Shown: positions 16,540 to 28,497 of the stretch, piece after piece | Layout of the letters: each line of letters begins with the position of its first letter | How positions within the stretch are numbered: the stretch's first letter is position 1 | Assembly (NCBI RefSeq): GCF_003633895.1 | Contig: NZ_RBID01000011.1 | Coordinates: 186,001-250,000, forward strand | Reading direction: 5' to 3' | DNA from: Vogesella indigofera | Lineage (GTDB): Bacteria; Pseudomonadota; Gammaproteobacteria; Burkholderiales; Chromobacteriaceae | DNA: 64,000 nucleotides | Made by a program: the position numbers and the translations under genes | Notes under the pieces: generated by a model | Database searches by the model: none | What the model saw: the letters and a program-made list of their open reading frames with translations, nothing else | What the model was told of the DNA's origin: nothing

Positions 16540-16782
16540 ATGCGGGCGATGATCATCGGCGGTGACAAGGTGGAAACCACGCGGCGGGCGCTGCAGGCCT
16601 CGGGCTATGCGGACGTGCTGCACTGGAGCGGGCGCAAGAGCGGCGACCTGAAGCGGGAGTTCCCGGCGCGGGTGGCGCACATGGTGATCATCCTGGACTA
16701 CGTCAATCACAACCTGGCGAAACGGATGCGCCTGATCGCGCGCGAGCGGCAGATCAGCGTCGCCTACGTTGGCCGCAAGTAA
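16540..16782 (+). CDS. DUF2325 domain protein
   Basis: 80 aa from the ATG at 16540, which follows GGAGGAG; an upstream extension of the open frame runs through the preceding terminator and is not coding. The whole protein is a DUF2325 domain: MRAMIIGGDKVETTRRAL, HWSGRKSGDLKREFP, then DYVNHNLAKRMRLIARER. The family has a Rossmann-like look and no settled function. A repeat variant (ACGTTGGCCGCAA) encodes the last residues, VGRK. Confidence 0.8.
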   Translation: MRAMIIGGDKVETTRRALQASGYADVLHWSGRKSGDLKREFPARVAHMVIILDYVNHNLAKRMRLIARERQISVAYVGRK

Positions 16783-16815
16783 CGGGCCGACGGCTGGGCG
16801 GTGCGTGGCCCGGCA

Positions 16816-19620
16816 TCAGGGCAGCGTGGTCGAGTGCTGTTGCGCGCGCTCCAGCACCAACTGGGCAAAGGTCTGGGCCGGCACAGGCGGGCTGATGATG
16901 TAGCCCTGGATGATGTCGCAGCCGTTGTCGCGCAGGAAGGCCAGCTGCTCCTCGCGCTCGACGCCTTCGGCGATGACGGTCAGGCGCAGGCTGTGCGCCA
17001 TCGCGATGACGGCCTGGGAAATGGCGATGTCGTCTTCGTCGTGCGGCAGGCCGTCGACGAAGGACTTGTCCAGCTTCAGGCAGTCGATGGGGAATTGCTT
17101 GAGATAGCTGAGCGAGGAGTAGCCAGTGCCGAAGTCGTCGACGTCGATGTGCAGGATGCCCTTGTTACGGATCTGCATCAGCACGTCGACCGCGCATTGC
17201 GGGTCGTGCATCAGGATGCTCTCGGTCACTTCCAGCTCCAGAAAGCGCGGCTCGACACCGGTTTCTTCGAGAATGTCGGCAATGGCGGTGGCCAGGTTGC
17301 TGCGCTGCAGTTGCCGACCGGAGAGATTGACGGCGATGACCAGTGGCGGCAGCGCGGTCGTCGTTTGCCAGTGGCGGATCTGCTGACACACCGCGTGCAG
17401 CACCCAGCTGCCGACCTGCTCGATCAGGCCGGTTTCCTCCAGGATGGGGATGAATTCGCCGGGAGAAACCAGCCCCCGCTGCGGGTGTCTCCAGCGTAGC
17501 AGCGCCTCGGCGCCGATGATGCGGCCGTCGGCCAGATTGAGCTTGGGCTGGTAGTAGACCTCGAACTCGCCACGTGCCAGCGCGCGACGCAGGCCGTTTT
17601 CCATTTCCAGCCGGTCGGAGGCGAGGGTATTCATCTCGCTGGTGAAGAAGCGGTAGCCGTTGCCGCCGTCTTCCTTGGCCCGGTACATCGCGGTGTCCGC
17701 GTACTTGATCAGGTGGCTGCTGTTGTCGCTGTCCGACGGGAAAATGGTGATGCCGATGCTGGGGGTGACAAAGGTCTCCTGGTGGTCGAGGTGGAACGGC
17801 GCCGCGAACATCTCGATGATCTTGCTGGCCACGCCGGCGGCGTCCTCGGCCTTGTTGATCTGCTCCAGAATGATGGTGAATTCGTCGCCACCGAGGCGCG
17901 CCACGGTATCCACGTCGCGCACGCAGGCCAGCAGCCTTGCCGCGGTGTCACACAGCAGCTGGTCGCCCAGGTCGTGGCCCAGCGTGTCGTTGATGGTCTT
18001 GAAGCGGTCGAGGTCGATGAACATCAGTGCCACCAGCCCCTTGCTCCTTTCCAGCCGGGTCAGCGCCTGCTGGAGGCGGTCATGGAACAGCGCCCGGTTG
18101 GGCAGGCGGGTCAGGGAGTCGTAGTGGGCCAGATCCTGCAGGCGCTCCTCGGCCTGTCGCCGCTCCATCGCGATGTGGACCAGGTGGGCGGCGACCCACA
18201 TCAGTTCGCGGTCGTGCGGCTGCTGTTTTGACGGGGTGCGGTAGTGCGCCACGATCAGCCCCAGCAGGGAGCGGTCAGACGAGCGCACGGCCACGGCAAA
18301 GCAGGCGTGCACGCCGTGGCTGGCCATCAGCTTGCAGTAGTCCGACCAGATCGGCTGGCTGCCGATATTCTCGATCACGCCGCTGTACTCGTCCGACAGG
18401 CCGTGTTTCGGTACGTTCTCCAGTTGCGTGATGGCGGCGAAGACCTTGCCCAGCACCACCTGTTCGTGATGGATGAGGCGCTCGACCACATTGCTAGGCA
18501 GGCTGCGGCCGGAGACACAGGCCAGCTCGGCACCTTCGCTGTCCTTGCGGAACAGGATGGTGCAAAACATCTCGCCGGACAGGACTTCCACGTGGTCGGC
18601 CAGCACGCCCAGCGCGGCTTTCAAAGGTTGGCCGCAAACCACCATCTCCAGCACTTCGTTTTCGATGGCCAGCAGCGCTTCCGCCTGCTTGCGGTCGCTG
18701 ATGTCGCGGAAGCTGGTCACCCGCCCGACCACCCGTCCATTGACGAACTGGGGCTGCGAGTTCCACTCGAAGTGGCGCCCGTCGCGCAGCTCGAGCGTGC
18801 TGCCCTGGTTGACGTCGATGTGCTTGTTCAGGTCCTTGATCGTGGCGGCAAAAGCGGTCGGGTCCCGCAGCTTGTTGCTCAGCTCGGCCAGGGTTTCGTT
18901 GTTGTTGGCGTAGAGGCTGTCCGATTGATGCAGGTGCCACATGTCACGGAAGCGCTTGTTGGCCACCACCTCCCGCCCGTAGACATCGGTGACGAAAATG
19001 CCGTCGGCGGTGGATTCCAGCGTGGCGGAGAAAATGGATAGCGATTTGGCCAGCTTCTCCTCGGTCACCTTGCGGATGGTGATTTCCTGCAGGGTGCGGC
19101 GAAAGACGCGCATCGGCAGGTCGCGCAGTGTGACGAAGGTGATGATGCCGAGTATCAGTCCCGGAATGAACATCAACAGGCTGTACAGCAGCAGCGGGCG
19201 GAGGGAGCGGCTTAGCGTCAGTTGGGCGCTATCGTCGGCATTCAGCTCAAGGGTGCTTGTCCGGTTCAGGTGCGGAGGCGGCGGTTCCTGGTTTTTCTCG
19301 GCCAGCAGTTGCTGGTTTTCACCGGTGATGCGGATGCTGATTTTATCGGGTAGCCAGTCCAGTGCCGCCAGCACCGCTTGAGGAGTATGAAAGGTACCCC
19401 ATGCTGCGCCTGCGGTTGAGTCCGGTTGCTTGATATTGCTGTAGACACCGACCTGTAATGCGGACTCCAGGCGGGCCGCCTCGCTCTGGTAGCCAACGAT
19501 GAAAAAAATGAGCGGCACCAGCAGGGTGACCAGTGTACCGCCGCCCCAGGCCAGGCGGGCGATCAGGATCGGCATTTCGGGGGGGAGGTCCTGAAGGTCG
19601 GGAGATGGCTCGGATTTCAT
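16816..19620 (-). CDS. Membrane sensor with PAS, GAF, GGDEF and EAL domains
   Basis: 934 aa. A membrane helix at about 22-44 and a second at about 143-166 bracket a roughly 100-residue periplasmic sensor. PAS (about 200-310, with TSFRDISDRKQAE), GAF (about 325-495), GGDEF (RLGGDEF near 574) and EAL (GAEALLRW near 703; DDFGTGYSS, EGVE) follow. Both catalytic motifs are intact, so synthesis and breakdown of cyclic-di-GMP are both possible. It is monocistronic; the signal is unknown. A perfect 14-mer repeat lies in the coding sequence at 18624. The upstream gap (19621-19880) is AT-rich and presumably carries its promoter. Confidence 0.92.
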   Translation of the reverse strand: MKSEPSPDLQDLPPEMPILIARLAWGGGTLVTLLVPLIFFIVGYQSEAARLESALQVGVYSNIKQPDSTAGAAWGTFHTPQAVLAALDWLPDKISIRITGENQQLLAEKNQEPPPPHLNRTSTLELNADDSAQLTLSRSLRPLLLYSLLMFIPGLILGIITFVTLRDLPMRVFRRTLQEITIRKVTEEKLAKSLSIFSATLESTADGIFVTDVYGREVVANKRFRDMWHLHQSDSLYANNNETLAELSNKLRDPTAFAATIKDLNKHIDVNQGSTLELRDGRHFEWNSQPQFVNGRVVGRVTSFRDISDRKQAEALLAIENEVLEMVVCGQPLKAALGVLADHVEVLSGEMFCTILFRKDSEGAELACVSGRSLPSNVVERLIHHEQVVLGKVFAAITQLENVPKHGLSDEYSGVIENIGSQPIWSDYCKLMASHGVHACFAVAVRSSDRSLLGLIVAHYRTPSKQQPHDRELMWVAAHLVHIAMERRQAEERLQDLAHYDSLTRLPNRALFHDRLQQALTRLERSKGLVALMFIDLDRFKTINDTLGHDLGDQLLCDTAARLLACVRDVDTVARLGGDEFTIILEQINKAEDAAGVASKIIEMFAAPFHLDHQETFVTPSIGITIFPSDSDNSSHLIKYADTAMYRAKEDGGNGYRFFTSEMNTLASDRLEMENGLRRALARGEFEVYYQPKLNLADGRIIGAEALLRWRHPQRGLVSPGEFIPILEETGLIEQVGSWVLHAVCQQIRHWQTTTALPPLVIAVNLSGRQLQRSNLATAIADILEETGVEPRFLELEVTESILMHDPQCAVDVLMQIRNKGILHIDVDDFGTGYSSLSYLKQFPIDCLKLDKSFVDGLPHDEDDIAISQAVIAMAHSLRLTVIAEGVEREEQLAFLRDNGCDIIQGYIISPPVPAQTFAQLVLERAQQHSTTLP
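18624..18637 (+). repeat. Window-wide 14-mer inside the GGDEF-EAL gene
   Basis: Exact AAGGTTGGCCGCAA, here tolerated inside the GAF-domain coding sequence on the antisense strand of the gene. Confidence 0.9.
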
Positions 19621-19880
19621 AATTTTGGAGAAAATCCTCGTTATGCTTTGCTTTGCTTCGAGACAGTCATTGCTGCATCTTCAAAATGCAGCGGCCTCCT
19701 GCTTGATTAACCGCCCCAACTCAACCTAACAATAGGCTAAATCCTCCGGGTGGCTTGTCATGTTTTCTTTTGGATTTTTGAAAGTACAGCCTTTATCTCA
19801 TAGATAAAGCGTATCGCCTGATGCTCATCCGGCTGACATTGCAGCTGTGTGCGGAGAGTCGCCGGCTTGTCAGGGACGAA

Positions 19881-19922
19881 AGCAAAGCCCCGCTAAATCA
19901 GGAATTTAACGGGGCTTTGCTG
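19881..19922 (-). terminator. Intrinsic terminator of ssb
   Basis: AGCAAAGCCCCG and CGGGGCTTTGCT, extended by a TAAAT/ATTTA part with one mismatch, form a long stem 28 bases beyond the ssb stop. Confidence 0.75.
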
Positions 19923-19949
19923 GTTTACTGCTTTTGTATCAGGTGTAAA

Positions 19950-20423
19950 TCAGAACGGGATGTCATCGTCCATGTCGTCCATTTTCGGGGCCGGTTTCGG
20001 CTCCATGCGACGTGGTGCCGCCGGGGCGGCGGCGGGGGCCGCGGCCGGGGCGTCATAGCGCTGGGCGCCACCGCCGTAGCTGTAGTCTTCGTCCGCGCCG
20101 CCCATGCCGCCGTCACGCTTGCCGCCTTGCAGGCTGATCTCATTGACGCGCACGTCCGGCGACAGGCGCTTCTGGCCTTCCTTGTCCTGCCATTCGCGCA
20201 GTGTCAGCTGGCCGTAGACGGTGACTTGCTGGCCCTTGCCGAGGTAGTTCTTCAGCGATTCGCCGCGCTTGCCCCACACCTGGCAGGTAAACCAGTTGGT
20301 GGTCTTGCGCTCGCCAAAGCCGATATCGCTGGCAACACGGAAGCTGAGCACGGCTTCGCCGCTCGGGGTGTAACGCAGTTCGGCGTCGGCGGCCAGGCGG
20401 CCATCAAAAGTAATGCTGTTCAT
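19950..20423 (-). CDS. ssb: Single-stranded DNA-binding protein
   Basis: 157 aa. The OB fold covers about 1-108 (MNSITFDGRLAADAELRYTP; NWFTCQVWGKRGESL). A disordered Gly/Ala/Pro linker follows, and the acidic tip MDDDIPF binds partner proteins. It coats ssDNA in replication, repair and recombination. Usual SSB is 160-180 aa. GGAG precedes the ATG. It lies downstream of a YajR-like MFS gene on the same strand with a 74-base gap. Confidence 0.96.
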   Translation of the reverse strand: MNSITFDGRLAADAELRYTPSGEAVLSFRVASDIGFGERKTTNWFTCQVWGKRGESLKNYLGKGQQVTVYGQLTLREWQDKEGQKRLSPDVRVNEISLQGGKRDGGMGGADEDYSYGGGAQRYDAPAAAPAAAPAAPRRMEPKPAPKMDDMDDDIPF

Positions 20424-20497
20424 TGGGGCTCCGTTTCATTTCAGTTCAAGGAGGTATTCGGCGCCGTCACGGGCTGAGGTGACGGCGGTGCGGCGGC

Positions 20498-21859
20498 TCA
20501 GTATGTTGCCTGGATCAGCTGTTTGACCGCGGCTTCGTCCCAGTCTTGCTGGGAGACCTTCAGGTAGGCCACCCGTTCGCCGAGCAACACCACCACTTCG
20601 CTGACGCCGCGCTGGCTGGCCAGCTGCCGCGACAGGGTATCGGCATCGCCCTGCCATTGCTCGCCGATGTGGAACATCTGGCTCTTCACCGCCTTGGGCG
20701 GCGTCATGGTCAGCGACAGCAGCAGCCAGGCCAGCATCAGCACGCTGGTGAAGGCAAACACGCCCAGCGCGCCGTGGTGGCTGTACAGCCAGCCGCCGGC
20801 AACGGCACCGGCAAACAGGCCGAAAGATTGGGCGGTATTATACACGCCGATCGCGGTTCCCTTGGCATCGGCAGGGGCAATTTTCGAGATCAGCGACGGC
20901 AGGGTGGCTTCCAGGATGTTGAAGGCGACGAAGTACAGTGCCAGCCACAGCACGATCAGCCAGAAGCTGGACAGCGCCAGCGCCATGCCGATCTGCGCGG
21001 TGGTCATCAGCGCCACGGCGGCGACGAATACCTGCTTCAGCTTGGCCTTTTTCTCGCCGTAGATGATCGCCGGCACCATCAGCACGAAGCCGGCAACCAC
21101 CACCGGCAGGTACACCAGCCAGTGCTGCGACTTGTCGAGGCCGCCGGTGCTGGTCAGCGCGAACGGGATGGTGACGAACATCGCCATCTGCGCCGCGTGC
21201 AGCGCGAAGATGCCGAAGTTCAGTCGCTGCAGTTCGCGGTTGCGCAGCACTGCCGGCAGCCGCGCGGTGTTGGTGCCGGTGTCGGAGTGGAAGCTGGAGT
21301 GCACCGGGTCGGGAATGATGCGCCACACGCCCAGCAGCGCCAGCAGCGACAGCACGCCGGTGAGCACGAAGATGCCGTCCACGCCGATATAGCGTGCCAG
21401 CAGCGGCCCCAGCACCAGGCTGACGGCAAAGGTGGTGCCGATGCTCATGCCGATGATGGCCATGGCGCGGGTGCGCACTTCTTCGCGGGTGAGGTCGGCG
21501 AGCAGGGCGGTGATCACCGCCGAGATGGCGCCGGAGCCCTGGATGATGCGGCCCACGGTCAGCATCATGATGTCGTCGGCGCTGGCGGCGATGAAGCTGC
21601 CGGCGGCGAACAGCAGCAGGCCGCCGTAGATGATCTTCTTGCGGCCAACCTTGTCGGAGAGCATGCCCAGCGGCAGTTGCAGCAGCGCCTGCACCAGGCC
21701 GTAGCTGCCCAGCGCGATGCCGATCAGAGTGTGGTTGTCGGCGCCGCGCAGGGTTTCGGCGTAGAGGGCAAAGACGGGGAGGATAAGGAACATGCCCAGC
21801 ATGCGCAGGGCGTAGATTCCGGCCAGGCCAAGGCTGGCGCGTAGCTCAAGTGCAGTCAT
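20498..21859 (-). CDS. YajR-like MFS transporter
   Basis: 453 aa with 12 predicted membrane helices over about 1-385 and the MFS motif [13 protein letters not shown] after helix 2. The C-terminal ~65 residues ([20 protein letters not shown]) form a small soluble domain like the YAM domain of E. coli YajR. It is a proton-coupled efflux-type carrier of unknown substrate. It diverges from uvrA with a 140-base gap; MFS-ssb next to uvrA is a common betaproteobacterial order. An exact 14-mer repeat encodes part of motif A. Confidence 0.88.
   Translation of the reverse strand: MTALELRASLGLAGIYALRMLGMFLILPVFALYAETLRGADNHTLIGIALGSYGLVQALLQLPLGMLSDKVGRKKIIYGGLLLFAAGSFIAASADDIMMLTVGRIIQGSGAISAVITALLADLTREEVRTRAMAIIGMSIGTTFAVSLVLGPLLARYIGVDGIFVLTGVLSLLALLGVWRIIPDPVHSSFHSDTGTNTARLPAVLRNRELQRLNFGIFALHAAQMAMFVTIPFALTSTGGLDKSQHWLVYLPVVVAGFVLMVPAIIYGEKKAKLKQVFVAAVALMTTAQIGMALALSSFWLIVLWLALYFVAFNILEATLPSLISKIAPADAKGTAIGVYNTAQSFGLFAGAVAGGWLYSHHGALGVFAFTSVLMLAWLLLSLTMTPPKAVKSQMFHIGEQWQGDADTLSRQLASQRGVSEVVVLLGERVAYLKVSQQDWDEAAVKQLIQATY
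21639..21652 (-). repeat. Window-wide 14-mer inside the MFS gene
   Basis: Exact AAGGTTGGCCGCAA in the sense direction, encoding KVGRK of the conserved MFS motif A. Confidence 0.9.
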
Positions 21860-21999
21860 CGGTACGGGTGTTGGAGGGCGTCGTCACAGTGGGCGGGCAG
21901 CGGCAGCGGTTTTCTCTGTCAGGAAATCCATCGTGCTATGGAGCGGCTGCGCGCAAGTCCGGTATAGTAGCAGGTTCCCCGACCGACGGTGAGACAGGC

Positions 22000-24822
<2,823 letters not shown>

Positions 24823-24864
24823 CTGATCATAACGACAACATGAATTTATTATTTTGGGGTACGC

Positions 24865-25302
24865 ATGCTGACGCTGGCCAAGATTGACCATCTGCACATC
24901 AAGGTAAATGACACTGCCAAGGCGCTGGACTGGTACCAGCGGGTGCTGGGCATGGTGCCGGATGTGCGCTACAAGCATCTGCAGGACGGGCCGCACGGGG
25001 TGTTGATGCTGACCAACCCCAGCGCCAGTGTGCGCCTGGCGTTGAGCCAAGACGAGGCGGCGATCGTGGCGGCCGGGGCGGTGGCGTTTGGCGTCAGCGG
25101 TCACGATTTTATGGAGTGGCTGGACCGGCTGGCGGTGGAGCGGGTGGTGAGCCGCGACGGGCAGACCATCGCCCGCGACTCGGTGCACGACCACGGTTTC
25201 TTCTGCTCGGTGTCGTTCGTCGATCCGTTCGGCAATCCCTACGAAATCGTCAGCTACGATCACACCTGGCTGGCGGGCAAGCTCAAGCTGAAACGCGCCT
25301 GA
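24865..25302 (+). CDS. Glyoxalase/VOC superfamily protein
   Basis: 145 aa single VOC domain: KIDHLHIKVNDTAKALDWYQ at the start and VDPFGNPYEIVSYDH at the end, where His and Glu residues usually bind a divalent metal. VOC enzymes include dioxygenases, glyoxalase I and antibiotic-resistance proteins, and this one cannot be placed further. It follows uvrA by 42 bases and may be cotranscribed. It ends just before a repeat-pair hairpin. Confidence 0.8.
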   Translation: MLTLAKIDHLHIKVNDTAKALDWYQRVLGMVPDVRYKHLQDGPHGVLMLTNPSASVRLALSQDEAAIVAAGAVAFGVSGHDFMEWLDRLAVERVVSRDGQTIARDSVHDHGFFCSVSFVDPFGNPYEIVSYDHTWLAGKLKLKRA

Positions 25303-25329
25303 GGCAGTTGTTTTCGGGGGTGCTCCTTT

Positions 25330-25364
25330 GCCCAAGGTTGGCCGCAATGCGGCCAACCTTGGGC
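25330..25364. terminator. Repeat-pair hairpin after the VOC gene
   Basis: GCCCAAGGTTGGCCGCA and its exact complement, separated by one base, give a 17-bp palindrome 28 bases past the VOC stop. It is built from a full 14-mer (25334) and a 13-mer of the window-wide repeat. The U-tract is weak (AAACTGTTTTAG), so termination is likely but not certain. Confidence 0.65.
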
Positions 25365-25375
25365 AAACTGTTTTA

Positions 25376-25526
25376 GAGCATGTTCACGATCTGCTGCGAC
25401 TTGATCTCAACGGGGCGATACCGCGTTGAAAACGGCTTCGGAATGCTCATTGACCCCATGTCAACTCCGCTTCCTCAACCGTTTTCGCCTTGTCTAGCTC
25501 TAGCTCGCGAGATCGTGGGCACGCTC
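25376..25526. mobile_element. MITE-like palindromic element
   Basis: 151 bases bounded by imperfect terminal inverted repeats (GAGCATGTTCACGATCT against GAGCGTGCCCACGATCT, 14 of 17) and flanked by TA on both sides, as IS630/mariner-type elements leave. Inside are a nested GAAAACGG/CCGTTTTC pair and a TTGAC-N5-GTCAA core. It has no coding capacity. Its last base is the first base of the TAG stop (complement) of the EAL gene, so the element abuts the gene end exactly. Confidence 0.6.
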
Positions 25527-26263
25527 TACAGCGCGTTCCGGCTGATGAACTCGGGGCGGAACAGGTAGCCCTGCACGAAGTCGACGCCCAGCGCCTGTGC
25601 CTGGCGCAGGTCGGCCTCGCTTTCGATGCCTTCCAGTACCGTCTGCTTGCCCTCGGCGCGGGCAAACGCCAGCAGCATCTGCAGCATGCGCAATTGCCGC
25701 GGTTGCTGTAGCTGGCGCAGCCACTGGCGGTCGAACTTGTAGATGTCCACCGTACACAGGATCGGAATCGACACCATCGTCGCCGGCCCGCCGATGTCGT
25801 CCAGCGCGGTGCGGATGCCGCGCTGCGCCAGCAGTTCCGCCAGCAGCATACTGTGATCCGCTTCCTGCACATTGGTGTTTTCGATCAGCTCGATCACGGT
25901 GCGCTGCGGCTGGCACAGCAGGTCGAGCAGCGGGTGTTCCGGTGTCGCCAGCGACAGGCCGGCGACGGCGTGCGGATCGAGGTTGAGGAACAGCAGGCCG
26001 TCGCGTGGCGCGTGCTCGATCTGCCAGCGCTTGCTCATCAATTCGACCTGCACCAGCGTGACCGGCGAATCGTGCAGCGTGTCGAACACCGCCTGCGGTG
26101 GCAGCGGCTGGCGCGTTGCACTATAAAACCTTGCCAGCGCCTCGTAGCCCACCGTCTGCAGGCTGTTGGTCGCCTTGATCGGCTGGTATTCGGCACCGAT
26201 GCGTTGCCGTTCGATGACCTCCAGTAGCAGCTCGGTCGGGATGGGGTTGCGCGCTTGATTCAT
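25526..26263 (-). CDS. EAL domain protein (possible cyclic-di-GMP phosphodiesterase)
   Basis: 245 aa from the ATG at 26263; the open frame extends upstream but resemblance starts here. A stand-alone EAL domain: GYEALARF carries the EAL glutamate, with FLNLDP, ELIEN, LDDIG, YKFDRQW, EGIES and QGYLFRPE at the other expected positions. Most metal and catalytic residues are kept, though DDIG replaces DDFG and NLDP is unusual. No clear ribosome binding site is seen. It diverges from the Aer-like receptor gene across 168 bases, suggesting linked control of motility or taxis. Confidence 0.82.
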   Translation of the reverse strand: MNQARNPIPTELLLEVIERQRIGAEYQPIKATNSLQTVGYEALARFYSATRQPLPPQAVFDTLHDSPVTLVQVELMSKRWQIEHAPRDGLLFLNLDPHAVAGLSLATPEHPLLDLLCQPQRTVIELIENTNVQEADHSMLLAELLAQRGIRTALDDIGGPATMVSIPILCTVDIYKFDRQWLRQLQQPRQLRMLQMLLAFARAEGKQTVLEGIESEADLRQAQALGVDFVQGYLFRPEFISRNAL

Positions 26264-26431
26264 TTGATAATCATTTGTATTTATACTTTCCGAACTGTAC
26301 CGCGTGCCACCGCGTTTGCAAAGCTGGCCGGAAGAGGTATTTTCAATCGCGCCTGCCGATGTTTGTATAGGCTTGATTAGAAATGTTTGATAATCTTGCA
26401 CGATTGGCGCACACATCAATAAGACACGATT

Positions 26432-28042
26432 ATGAAAATAAATATGCCAGTGACAGCCAACGAGCTGTTTCTCGATCCCCTGCGCCCGATTGTTACCAAG
26501 ACCGATCTCAAGGGCGCCATCACCTACGCCAACCGCGCGTTCATCGACATCAGCGGTTTTAGCGAAGCCGAACTGCTGGGCAAGAACCACAATATCGTGC
26601 GTCATCCGGACATGCCGGCGGAGGCTTTTGCCGACCTGTGGGACACGGTCAAGCAGGGCAAACCGTGGGGCGGACTGGTGAAAAACCGCGCCAAGAACGG
26701 TGACTTTTACTGGGTGGAGGCGCATGTCACGCCGATCACCGAAATGGGCAAGATCGTCGGCTATGTCTCGGTGCGTAGCACGCCCAACCGCGCCGAAGTC
26801 AGTGCCGCCGAAGCGCTGTACCAGAAGGTGCGCGATAAGCAGGCCACCCTGCCATCCACGCTGAAGCAGCTGTCCAAGCGCCGCGATAGCGGCAAGATCG
26901 GCTTCGTGCTGACCGGCCTGTTCAGTTCCGGCCTGGTCGCCGCCGGCTGTGTGCCGGGCTGGAGCGACGGCACGAGGCTGCTGGTCAGCCTGCTGTCGCT
27001 GGGCGCGCTGGCGGCCGCCTCGGTGTGGTGGCGCTACTCCGAGTGGCGCGTGATGCAGCGCCTGCACCAGGGCTTCCTCAATCTGGCGGAAGGCCAGCTG
27101 GAGTCACCGCTGCAGACCCGTCTCGGCGGCCAGCTCGGCGCGATGATGGACAGCCTGGAAGGGCTGCGCCTGCACATGCGCGCGATGGTGGCGGATTCGC
27201 TCAGTGCCGGCGGTCGTACCTACGAGCAGTCGCACGCCCTCAGCCAGGAAATGGGCGGGTTGGTAGCGCGTGCCGAAGAACAGGGCAAGGGCCTGCAGCA
27301 GATCAGCATCAGCATGGAGCAGATCAGCAGTTCGATCGGTCATGTTGCCTCGATGGCGCAAGACAGCGTGCAGGGCGCTCAGGAAACGCGCAATGCCGCG
27401 ACCGAGGGCCAGCAGGTGATGCAGCGTGCGGCCGAGGCCGCCACCCAGGCGGTGGTGGTGGTCAACCGCTCCAAGGAAGAACTGGCGGCGCTGGACAAGT
27501 CGATGACCGAAATCGGCGCCATGACCAACCTGATCCACGGCATTGCCGAACAGACCAATCTGCTGGCGCTGAACGCGGCGATCGAGGCGGCGCGTGCCGG
27601 CGAAACCGGGCGCGGCTTTGCCGTGGTGGCCGACGAGGTGCGCAAGCTGGCCGAGCGTACCGCGACGGCGACCGACGCCATCGGCGATGTGGTACAGCAG
27701 ATCGTGCAGATTACCGACAAGGTGACGCTGAACATGGACCGTTCGGTGGAAGAGGTCGATCACGTCAGCGCGGAGATCCGCGCCTCGGCGTCGCAGCTGG
27801 ACGTGTTGCTGGACATCGCCGACCGTGCCCACGACTTTGCCGGCAAGCTGTCGAGCCAGGTCGCCAGCGACTCCTCCACCGTGCATCAGGTGGCGGCGTC
27901 GGTGGAACAGCTGGCGGTACTGGGCGAGCAGAACATCGACACCGCCAACAACGTGCTGCACAGCGCGCAGGCGCTGGAGGTGGCGGCCGGCGATCTGGAG
28001 CGGCTGACGCTGCACTACCGCAAGTGGCAGAAGCCCAGCTAA
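26432..28042 (+). CDS. aer: Aer-like PAS methyl-accepting chemotaxis protein
   Basis: 536 aa. A PAS domain at about 15-120 ([33 protein letters not shown]) precedes two adjacent hydrophobic segments (about 155-195) and a methyl-accepting signalling domain whose hairpin tip is [20 protein letters not shown]. This is the layout of the aerotaxis receptor Aer, which senses redox state through FAD on the PAS domain. It is membrane-anchored without a periplasmic domain. It is monocistronic and divergent from an EAL gene. Confidence 0.92.
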   Translation: MKINMPVTANELFLDPLRPIVTKTDLKGAITYANRAFIDISGFSEAELLGKNHNIVRHPDMPAEAFADLWDTVKQGKPWGGLVKNRAKNGDFYWVEAHVTPITEMGKIVGYVSVRSTPNRAEVSAAEALYQKVRDKQATLPSTLKQLSKRRDSGKIGFVLTGLFSSGLVAAGCVPGWSDGTRLLVSLLSLGALAAASVWWRYSEWRVMQRLHQGFLNLAEGQLESPLQTRLGGQLGAMMDSLEGLRLHMRAMVADSLSAGGRTYEQSHALSQEMGGLVARAEEQGKGLQQISISMEQISSSIGHVASMAQDSVQGAQETRNAATEGQQVMQRAAEAATQAVVVVNRSKEELAALDKSMTEIGAMTNLIHGIAEQTNLLALNAAIEAARAGETGRGFAVVADEVRKLAERTATATDAIGDVVQQIVQITDKVTLNMDRSVEEVDHVSAEIRASASQLDVLLDIADRAHDFAGKLSSQVASDSSTVHQVAASVEQLAVLGEQNIDTANNVLHSAQALEVAAGDLERLTLHYRKWQKPS

Positions 28043-28046
28043 AGCC

Positions 28047-28493
28047 TTAGCTGTCCCTGCGCTGCACCCAAATCGCCGTTTCCAGCTGGACGGCGATTTC
28101 TTCATGCTGGTTGCGCGTCGTCCACTGCAGGGTGACGATGCCGAATTGCGGCTGCTTGGCGGAGGCACGCTGCGCCAGCACCTCGATCTCGGTTTGCAGC
28201 GTGTCGCCGGCGCGGGTTGGTCGCGGCCAGCGCATATTGTCGACCTTCATGCCGACCAGGCCGCCCGCGACCTGGCTCAGCTCGCTGGCCACCACCAGCC
28301 GCATGGTCAGGCTGGCAACATGCCAGCCGCTGGCGGCGAGGCCGTTAAACACACTGTCTTCGGCCGCGACCTCGTCCAGATGGAAAAACTGCGGATCAAA
28401 GCTGCCGGCGAAGTCGCGGATCTCGTCCAGCGTCAGGGTGTGACTGGCAGTGTGGAAGCGGCGGCCGGGGGTAAGGTCTTCAAAGTGCAGCAT
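28047..28493 (-). CDS. MaoC-like hot-dog dehydratase
   Basis: 148 aa. A MaoC/(R)-specific enoyl-CoA hydratase-type fold; the hydratase 2 signature appears as DPQFFHLDEVAA, followed by FNGLAASGWHVASL. It may hydrate an acyl-CoA, though the substrate is unknown. It starts 4 bases after glnD ends and is probably translated with it. It ends tail-to-tail with the Aer gene only 4 bases away. Confidence 0.82.
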   Translation of the reverse strand: MLHFEDLTPGRRFHTASHTLTLDEIRDFAGSFDPQFFHLDEVAAEDSVFNGLAASGWHVASLTMRLVVASELSQVAGGLVGMKVDNMRWPRPTRAGDTLQTEIEVLAQRASAKQPQFGIVTLQWTTRNQHEEIAVQLETAIWVQRRDS

Positions 28494-28497
28494 GGTG

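Noticed and set aside
21860-21999. LexA (SOS) box before uvrA
   Set aside because: I looked for CTGT-N8-ACAG and close variants on both strands and found none; only a TATAGT-like -10 at 21963.
25445-25465. FNR/ANR box from TTGAC-CCCAT-GTCAA
   Set aside because: The half-sites are TTGAC, not TTGAT, and are 5 bases apart rather than 4; it sits inside a MITE-like element with a second copy at 45585.
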